Shown here one piece after another: positions 5,854 through 10,284 of a stretch of 10,284 nucleotides of DNA. The notes under the pieces are model-generated. The model had not been told where the DNA came from. It searched no databases and worked only from the letters and a program-made list of their open reading frames with translations. The DNA is from Chitinophagaceae bacterium. Lineage in GTDB: Bacteria > Bacteroidota > Bacteroidia > Chitinophagales > Chitinophagaceae. Numbering within the stretch: position 1 is the first letter of the stretch; each line of letters starts with the position of its first letter. The stretch covers positions 1-10,284 of the forward strand of contig CANKGM010000052.1 in assembly GCA_947481355.1 (NCBI GenBank), in the 5' to 3' direction. The position numbers were made by a program, and so were the translations under genes.

Positions 5854-6675
5854 TTATATTATTTTTTCAAAAGGTCTTTTTAATAATGCACCAAAATTTT
5901 CATCTTTTTCATTTGGAAAATAATTGTCTAATCCGTATTTAATATTCTTTGGATTCATTTCGATGAAAGTTCCCAATAATCTATCCCAAATTGAAAATAC
6001 TGCACCATAGTTTTTATCGGTAAATGGCTGTTTCCAATGATGGTGTACCTTATGCATGTTTGGAGATACCAATATCCAGCTAATTGATTTATCTAACCAA
6101 GCAGGAAGCGAAATATTAGCATGGGTAAAACCAGTCATGAATACCAGGATTGTTTGATAAAATAATACGGCATACATAGGAGCACCAGCTGCGAAAATAC
6201 CAATATAAAAGAATACTCCGCGCCATATTGATTCCAGTGGGTGATGCCGAAGCCCCGTTGTTACATCAACATTATTATCTGCATGATGTATAATGTGGAA
6301 GCGCCAGAAAAGAGAGATTTTATGTTCAATAAAGTGGCATAGCCATCCTGCAAAAAAATCAAGGGTAAAACATGTTATTAAAATAATTAATAAGGGTGAA
6401 AAATTACCAAGTTGGATTAATCCAACATTGTTTGCATCAGTCCATCTAGAAATCCATATAATGCCTACGGCAAGTAGCGTGTGAATGATGAAATGAATAG
6501 CAGTAAAATATATATTTACACTTGCGTGTTTTAGTTTGTTTTTTTTATACTGAAGTTTAATTAAGGGTATTATGTTTTCTACCATCCATAATAGAATCAT
6601 ACCTGCAACAAAAAAACCCGCTCTTTCAAGGGGTCTTTTTTCAAGTTCGCTGAAATATGAAATTAACGCATCCAT
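5854..6675 (-). CDS. sterol desaturase / fatty acid hydroxylase family membrane protein
   Basis: This 273-residue integral membrane protein belongs to the fatty acid hydroxylase superfamily (di-iron, PF04116-like). Hydrophobic segments lie at about residues 20-38, 54-76, 92-112 and 153-183. The histidine clusters expected to bind two irons are all present: H114-FIE-H118, H127-II-HH131, H144-H145 and H208-KV-HHH213, with an extra H185. They face the cytoplasm in known members. The family hydroxylates or desaturates lipids using oxygen; the bacterial substrate here is unknown, and a sterol is unlikely. A lipid or sphingolipid acyl chain is plausible, since many Bacteroidota make sphingolipids (inference). 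It sits 21 bp after dnaN and 3 bp before kdsB on the same strand, so it is probably the middle gene of one operon. Confidence 0.88.
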   Translation of the reverse strand: MDALISYFSELEKRPLERAGFFVAGMILLWMVENIIPLIKLQYKKNKLKHASVNIYFTAIHFIIHTLLAVGIIWISRWTDANNVGLIQLGNFSPLLIILITCFTLDFFAGWLCHFIEHKISLFWRFHIIHHADNNVDVTTGLRHHPLESIWRGVFFYIGIFAAGAPMYAVLFYQTILVFMTGFTHANISLPAWLDKSISWILVSPNMHKVHHHWKQPFTDKNYGAVFSIWDRLLGTFIEMNPKNIKYGLDNYFPNEKDENFGALLKRPFEKII

Positions 6676-6696
6676 ATCAACTGTTTTATTTATGAT

Positions 6697-7809
6697 TTAG
6701 TTTGACATCAAAGGCATAGCTAACATAAGCAGATCTTCATCATCATCTTGTTCTACTGGTTTAATTAATCCAGCTTTTGTTGGTGTAGATAATTCAAGTC
6801 TAACCTCTTCACTTGAAGTACCTGCTAACATCTCAATTAAAAAACGAGCATTGAAGGAAATTATAATGTCTTCTCCATCGTATTGGCAAGACATGCGTTC
6901 GTTACCTTCCTGACTAAAATCAATATCTTGAGCAATCAGTTGCAATTCACTGCCCGATATATTGAGGGTAACTAAATTGGTACTTTTATTACTAAATATG
7001 CTTATTCTTCGAAGTGCTGATTGGAAGTCCTGACGATTGATTGTCATCAAATAAGGGTTTTCAGCAGGAATTACCACCTTGTAATCAGGGAATCGAGCAT
7101 CCAACAAGCGACAAGAAAGTTGAACCGTTCCGTGGTTAACAAATAAATGGTTATTGTTATATGAAATTGAAATTTCATCGTCATTGTCTGGTAATGAACT
7201 CTTCAGTAGATTCAATGGTTTTTTGGGTACAATCATTGAATCTGCTTTTGGACATGTTACACCTTTAAGTTTATATCTAACCAGTCGGTGTGCATCTGTT
7301 GCTACTGCTGTTAATCCTTTCTTATCGAGTTCAAAATATACTCCAGTCATTGCAGGTCTTAGATCATCGTTGCTTACTGCAAAAATGGTTTTATTGATTG
7401 CAGTAAGTAACTGATGGCTAGTCATAGTGAACGCTGATGTATCATCAGTTGGTGGTTCTTTCGGGAAATTGTCTGGGTTTTCTCCCATTACTTTGTATTT
7501 CCCATTATCACTGGTTATTTCAATCCCAAAATTCTTATCAATATCAAAAGTGAGTGGTTGATTTGGAAGGTTTTTAAGTGAATCCATCAAAATTTTAGAT
7601 GGAATACAAACGCGTCCAGTATCCTTTGCTTCTATCTCCAAATGAATTTTCATCACTGTTTCAAGATCAGTAGCAATTACAGTCAATTTATTTTTTTCTA
7701 TTTCAAAAAGAAAGTCCTCTAGGATGGGTAAAACATTATTAGAACCGATTACACCATTGATCTGTTGAAGTTGTTTTAGCAGGGCAGAAGAAGAAACTAT
7801 GAATTTCAT
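6697..7809 (-). CDS. dnaN: DNA polymerase III subunit beta (sliding clamp)
   Basis: DnaN forms a dimeric ring around DNA that tethers the replicative polymerase and recruits repair and recombination proteins. The 370 residues match the normal three-domain clamp. Recognisable segments are the N-terminal MKFIVSSSALLKQLQQINGV, NVLPILEDFLFEI, the TDLET motif, IPSKILMDSLKNLP, ATDAHRLVRYK in the second domain and LDARFPDYKVVIP before the third. The C-terminal residues LLMLAMPLMSN correspond to the conserved hydrophobic tail that helps form the partner-binding pocket. A TAnnTTTG -7 element lies just upstream on the same strand. It is divergent from recX and followed closely by the hydroxylase-family gene and kdsB. 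dnaA is not in the window; in Bacteroidota the two are often separate. The gene lies about 6 kb from the candidate origin. Confidence 0.97.
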   Translation of the reverse strand: MKFIVSSSALLKQLQQINGVIGSNNVLPILEDFLFEIEKNKLTVIATDLETVMKIHLEIEAKDTGRVCIPSKILMDSLKNLPNQPLTFDIDKNFGIEITSDNGKYKVMGENPDNFPKEPPTDDTSAFTMTSHQLLTAINKTIFAVSNDDLRPAMTGVYFELDKKGLTAVATDAHRLVRYKLKGVTCPKADSMIVPKKPLNLLKSSLPDNDDEISISYNNNHLFVNHGTVQLSCRLLDARFPDYKVVIPAENPYLMTINRQDFQSALRRISIFSNKSTNLVTLNISGSELQLIAQDIDFSQEGNERMSCQYDGEDIIISFNARFLIEMLAGTSSEEVRLELSTPTKAGLIKPVEQDDDEDLLMLAMPLMSN

Positions 7810-7831
7810 AAGAACACTATTTGTATGTTAG

Positions 7832-7839
7832 CAAATATA
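7832..7839 (-). promoter_or_regulatory. predicted -7 element of the dnaN promoter
   Basis: Read on the minus strand the bases are TATATTTG, an exact TAnnTTTG. They lie 22 bp upstream of the dnaN ATG and would give a short leader of about 15-20 nt. No TTG was found at the expected -33 distance, so the promoter is only half supported. Confidence 0.5.
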
Positions 7840-7951
7840 AACGCATGCAGTTGATTTTTATGATTGATTTTTTTGACATTTTCGGTAAAATATCACCTTT
7901 TTATGTTGAAAACTGAAACATACACTTCAGTAAATCTGTAATTTGCCTTGG

Positions 7952-8467
7952 ATGGAGGAAATGAACAAACGATATCGCACCCTAACCCCGGAACAGGCCT
8001 ATGTTAAGATCCGTCATTTTTGTGCTTTTCAAGAAAGAACGCATCAAGAAGTAAAGATGAAATTGCATGGTTATGGGATTGGGTGGACCGATATTGGTGA
8101 AATTGCATCAAAATTGATTGAGGAAGGCTTTTTGAACGAAGAACGATTTGCAATGGCCTTCGTTGGGGGTAAATTCAGGATAAAACAGTGGGGGCGAAAA
8201 AAAATTGAACTTGAACTAAAGAAAAAGCAAGTTTCAGGACATAATATTCGCATTGCGCTTCGTGAGGCTATTGATTTAGAGGAATATGAAAAAACGATGT
8301 TAAAGCTTATTGAGAAAAAATGGTTTTCTATAAAACCGGAAACCGATAGCCTTTTTACCAAAAAAGCGAAAACACAGGCCTATTTATTTCAACGTGGATT
8401 TGAACAGGATCTCATAGGGAAAGCAATGAATAAATTTCTAGATGAACTGAATAGCTCATCTGTCTAA
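7952..8467 (+). CDS. recX: regulatory protein RecX
   Basis: RecX binds RecA filaments and limits recombinase activity. The sequence has the family's repeated three-helix pattern: LTPEQAYVKIRHFCAFQERTHQEVKMKL, then GFLNEERFAMAFVGGKFRIKQWGRKKIELELKKK (the most conserved block), then LEEYEKTMLKLIEKKW, ending with AYLFQRGFEQDLIGKAM. About 171 residues is normal for Bacteroidota. Three in-frame starts are possible: TTG 7943, ATG 7952 and ATG 7961. I chose 7952 because ATG is preferred over TTG. The ATG at 7961 is equally possible; a GGAGGAA sits just before it but is too close to be a normal ribosome-binding site. recA is not adjacent here, although many bacteria keep recX next to it. The gene is divergent from dnaN and lies 20 bp before the next gene, suggesting an operon. 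Confidence 0.92.
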   Translation: MEEMNKRYRTLTPEQAYVKIRHFCAFQERTHQEVKMKLHGYGIGWTDIGEIASKLIEEGFLNEERFAMAFVGGKFRIKQWGRKKIELELKKKQVSGHNIRIALREAIDLEEYEKTMLKLIEKKWFSIKPETDSLFTKKAKTQAYLFQRGFEQDLIGKAMNKFLDELNSSSV

Positions 8468-8487
8468 CTACTAAAGTCTATTTTTAC

Positions 8488-9297
8488 ATGATGCAATTTC
8501 TTTCAATCACCACTATTCAGACTAATCTTCATTGGGAAGATAAGCAGGCAAATAGAAATATGCTTGAAGAAAAAATTCTTGGCATCAAGGAGAAAACAAA
8601 TATTGTTGTGTTACCTGAGATGTTTAGTACAGGTTTTAGTATGCGGCCGGAATTGTTGGCTGAAAAAATGGATGGTGAAACAATTTCGTGGATGAGGAAA
8701 ATCGCGAAGACAAGATCAATTATTCTGGTGGGAAGTTTGATCATTGAGGAGGATACTAAATATTATAATAGATTGATTTGGATGTTGCCTACTGGTGAAT
8801 TCGGATTTTATGACAAACGACATTGCTTTTCACTTTCTAGAGAAGATGAACACTATACATCCGGAACAAAACGACTCATTGCATCAGTTGGTGGCTGGAA
8901 AGTTAATTTATGTATATGTTATGATCTTAGATTTCCTGTTTGGACAAGACAAGTAATTCAATCTGATCCTGATCAAGAGCCAGCACCTGAATTTGATTTG
9001 TTAATTTATGTAGCCAATTGGCCTGAGGTTCGAAGTAATGCTTGGAAAATTTTATTGCAAGCAAGAGCTATAGAAAACCAATGTTATGTGGTGGGTGTAA
9101 ATCGTGTTGGGAATGATGTTCATGAAACTAAGCACAGTGGAGATTCCATGGTAATAGATCCTCTGGGAGAAATAGTTTATCATCAAACTGAAAATGAGCA
9201 TATTCAAACAATTGTTATCGATAAAGTGAAATTAAATACTGTGAGAGAAAAGTTCCCCTTTTGGTTAGATGCTGATCATTTTTTAATCACCGATTAA
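8488..9297 (+). CDS. nitrilase-family carbon-nitrogen hydrolase, omega-amidase-like (YafV/Nit2 type)
   Basis: This 269-residue cytosolic enzyme carries the complete catalytic set of the nitrilase superfamily: Glu44 (VLPEMF), Lys110 (YDKRH) and Cys144 (CICYDLRFPVW). The MFSTGFS segment after Glu44, HCFSLSREDEHYTSG after the lysine, and ANWPEVRSNAWKILLQARAIENQ fit the YafV/omega-amidase group. That group hydrolyses the amide of alpha-ketoglutaramate or alpha-ketosuccinamate, clearing by-products of glutamine and asparagine transamination. Substrate assignment is from similarity only. The length is normal for the group. Two ATG codons are adjacent (8488 and 8491), and either may serve as start. 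It follows recX by 20 bp and precedes the VOC gene by 8 bp, so the three are probably one transcript. Confidence 0.9.
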   Translation: MMQFLSITTIQTNLHWEDKQANRNMLEEKILGIKEKTNIVVLPEMFSTGFSMRPELLAEKMDGETISWMRKIAKTRSIILVGSLIIEEDTKYYNRLIWMLPTGEFGFYDKRHCFSLSREDEHYTSGTKRLIASVGGWKVNLCICYDLRFPVWTRQVIQSDPDQEPAPEFDLLIYVANWPEVRSNAWKILLQARAIENQCYVVGVNRVGNDVHETKHSGDSMVIDPLGEIVYHQTENEHIQTIVIDKVKLNTVREKFPFWLDADHFLITD

Positions 9298-9305
9298 ATT
9301 CATTA

Positions 9306-9797
9306 ATGAGTACATATAAAATTCCTGCCAATACATGTATTGGCCATATTCATTTAAAAGTTAGTGATATTGATAAGTCATTAGCGTTTTATGAAAGTCT
9401 ACTTGGATTTGAAATACAACAGCGTTACGGATCTCAAGCTGTTTTTCTTTCAGCTGGAGGCTATCATCATCATATTGGTTTAAATACATGGGAGAGTAAG
9501 GGAGCAGGACCAGCACCATCATATGCAGTTGGGCTATATCATACTGCAATTTTATTTCCAACACGTAAAGATTTATCTATTGCATTGAGAAGGATAATAT
9601 CAGCTAATTACCCAATTACAGGAGCAGCTAATCATGGTGTTTCACATGCCATATATCTTGATGACCCTGATGGTAATGGAGTTGAGCTATATTGGGATTT
9701 ACCTAAAGAAGAATGGCCTCTAGATGAAAATGGTTCATTACAAATGATTACAGACCGACTAGATTTAGAAGAACTACTATCTTTATCGAATAGTTAA
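9306..9797 (+). CDS. VOC superfamily protein (glyoxalase / extradiol dioxygenase fold)
   Basis: This 163-residue protein has the vicinal-oxygen-chelate fold. The first half starts IGHIHLKVSDIDKSLAFYESLLGFEI, and the second ends with DDPDGNGVELYWD. Likely metal ligands are His16, His79 (LYHTAILF) and Glu127 (GVELYWD), three of the positions normally used. The segment GGYHHHIGLNTW (51-62) and the DPDGNGVELY ending resemble the CatE-like catechol-2,3-dioxygenase branch. At this length it has one pair of beta-alpha modules rather than the two of full dioxygenases, so it would act as a dimer or on another substrate. Reaction and substrate cannot be assigned. It starts 8 bp after the amidase-like gene and is followed by a 79-bp gap. 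Confidence 0.88.
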   Translation: MSTYKIPANTCIGHIHLKVSDIDKSLAFYESLLGFEIQQRYGSQAVFLSAGGYHHHIGLNTWESKGAGPAPSYAVGLYHTAILFPTRKDLSIALRRIISANYPITGAANHGVSHAIYLDDPDGNGVELYWDLPKEEWPLDENGSLQMITDRLDLEELLSLSNS

Positions 9798-9876
9798 GTA
9801 TATAAATTCTATTTGGCTTGTGAAAATTGCATATTTTTTTAGAGCCTCAACATTAATATCATTTTAATTTTTTAGG

Positions 9877-10284
9877 ATGAAACAGTTTATACCTTCATTA
9901 TTTTTCTTGTTTTTTATTCTTGCTGCAAGCGCACAAAAAAAACAAGTCAATCCTTATTTTCCTAGTCCAGAAAAATGGGAGCGAAAGCGTCCTATTGACT
10001 TTGGGATTGATTCTTCTGCGCTTCAAGAATCAATCAATTTTGCTATCAAGAATGAGAGCAAAATGCCTAGAAACCAAGACTCTGCTCAGGTATTAAATTT
10101 TGGTAAAGAGCCATTTAGTGATGCGATTGGACCATTTTCAACTCGTGGAGATGAGACGGGTATTATAATCTATAAGGGATATATTATTGCAACATGGGGT
10201 GATATTGACAGGGTAGAGCAAACCCATAGTGTGACGAAAAGTTTTCTGTCAACTACAATTGGCTTAGCATATGATCAAGGACTG
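9877..10284 (+). CDS. beta-lactamase-family serine hydrolase (5' part, runs off the window)
   Basis: The frame from ATG 9877 stays open for 136 codons to the window edge. It begins with a Sec signal peptide, MKQFIPSLFFLFFILAASAQ, with probable cleavage after ASA (about residue 19), so the enzyme is periplasmic or secreted. HSVTKSFLS contains the Ser-x-x-Lys motif (S118, K121) of class C beta-lactamase-related hydrolases (PF00144-like). This group includes esterases, peptidases and penicillin-binding-like proteins, and few are real antibiotic resistance enzymes. The Tyr-x-Asn and later motifs would lie beyond the window. The 79 bp upstream contain no terminator hairpin and no convincing TAnnTTTG promoter, so it may be read from the recX transcript or from a weak promoter of its own. 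Confidence 0.85.
   Translation, partial: MKQFIPSLFFLFFILAASAQKKQVNPYFPSPEKWERKRPIDFGIDSSALQESINFAIKNESKMPRNQDSAQVLNFGKEPFSDAIGPFSTRGDETGIIIYKGYIIATWGDIDRVEQTHSVTKSFLSTTIGLAYDQGL

Noticed and set aside
6293..6484. 63-codon plus-strand open frame inside the hydroxylase-family gene
   Set aside because: It is the complement of the histidine-motif coding region and so a shadow.
7154..7414. 86-codon plus-strand open frame inside dnaN
   Set aside because: It lies wholly antisense to a clear dnaN, and its residues show no family features.
6697..7809. Using local G versus C counts to place the origin
   Set aside because: Hand counts in the minus-strand dnaN and kdsB regions show C above G on the plus strand, which follows gene orientation. 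A 10-kb window cannot separate this from replication skew.
7943..7951. TTG codon at 7943 as the start of recX
   Set aside because: ATG codons follow at 7952 and 7961, and the three extra residues add no RecX similarity.
8071..8361. 96-codon minus-strand open frame inside recX
   Set aside because: It is antisense to conserved RecX blocks, and its Ser/Phe-rich translation is typical of a shadow frame.
9812..9839. TTTG (9812-9815) and TATTTTTT (9832-9839) as a promoter for the serine hydrolase
   Set aside because: The spacing is 16 bp and the final G of the -7 is missing, so the match is too weak.
9877..10284. True beta-lactamase conferring antibiotic resistance
   Set aside because: Only the Ser-x-x-Lys motif is visible, and the family is dominated by esterases and peptidases of other function.
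1..10284. CRISPR array, tRNA, rRNA, transposon or parS site
   Set aside because: No regularly spaced repeats, no cloverleaf or rRNA-like stretch, no transposase-like frame with terminal repeats, and no parS-like palindrome were seen by eye.

Overview
The window looks like chromosomal DNA from a Bacteroidota bacterium, most likely a member of the Chitinophagaceae (inference). Support comes from the AT-rich composition, the absence of clear Shine-Dalgarno sites, promoter-like TAnnTTTG elements typical of this phylum, a DUF2480 gene, and the style of the PpiD-like, RecX and DnaN proteins. No mobile element, CRISPR array, rRNA or tRNA was seen.

Layout. A small lipoprotein gene (49-483, minus) points left, away from a 549-bp gene-free region (484-1032). 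That region holds an extremely AT-rich block, a perfect DnaA box (TTATCCACA), four one-mismatch boxes, several weaker ones, four copies of TATTAACA, and a cluster of palindromes including a perfect 20-bp one. It is my best candidate for the chromosomal replication origin (oriC) and the main finding. Rightward from it run a membrane-anchored peptidylprolyl isomerase/foldase (1033-3159), a strong terminator hairpin, a DUF2480 gene (3235-3738) and a sugar-porter MFS transporter (3804-5114). The transporter converges, with a 4-bp gap, on a minus-strand cluster read in the order dnaN (7809-6697), a di-iron fatty-acid-hydroxylase-family membrane protein, and kdsB.

dnaN is divergent from a plus-strand cluster: recX, a nitrilase-family omega-amidase-like gene, a VOC/glyoxalase-fold gene, and the 5' part of a secreted beta-lactamase-family serine hydrolase that leaves the window at 10284.

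How they fit together. DnaN and RecX serve replication and recombination, and dnaN lies about 6 kb from the candidate origin, which supports the origin call. KdsB supplies CMP-Kdo for lipopolysaccharide, the hydroxylase probably modifies a membrane lipid, and the PpiD-like protein folds envelope proteins, so envelope biogenesis is a second theme. The transporter, amidase and VOC protein are general metabolic genes. Apart from the candidate origin and an internal repeat in the DUF2480 protein, the genes are ordinary housekeeping genes.
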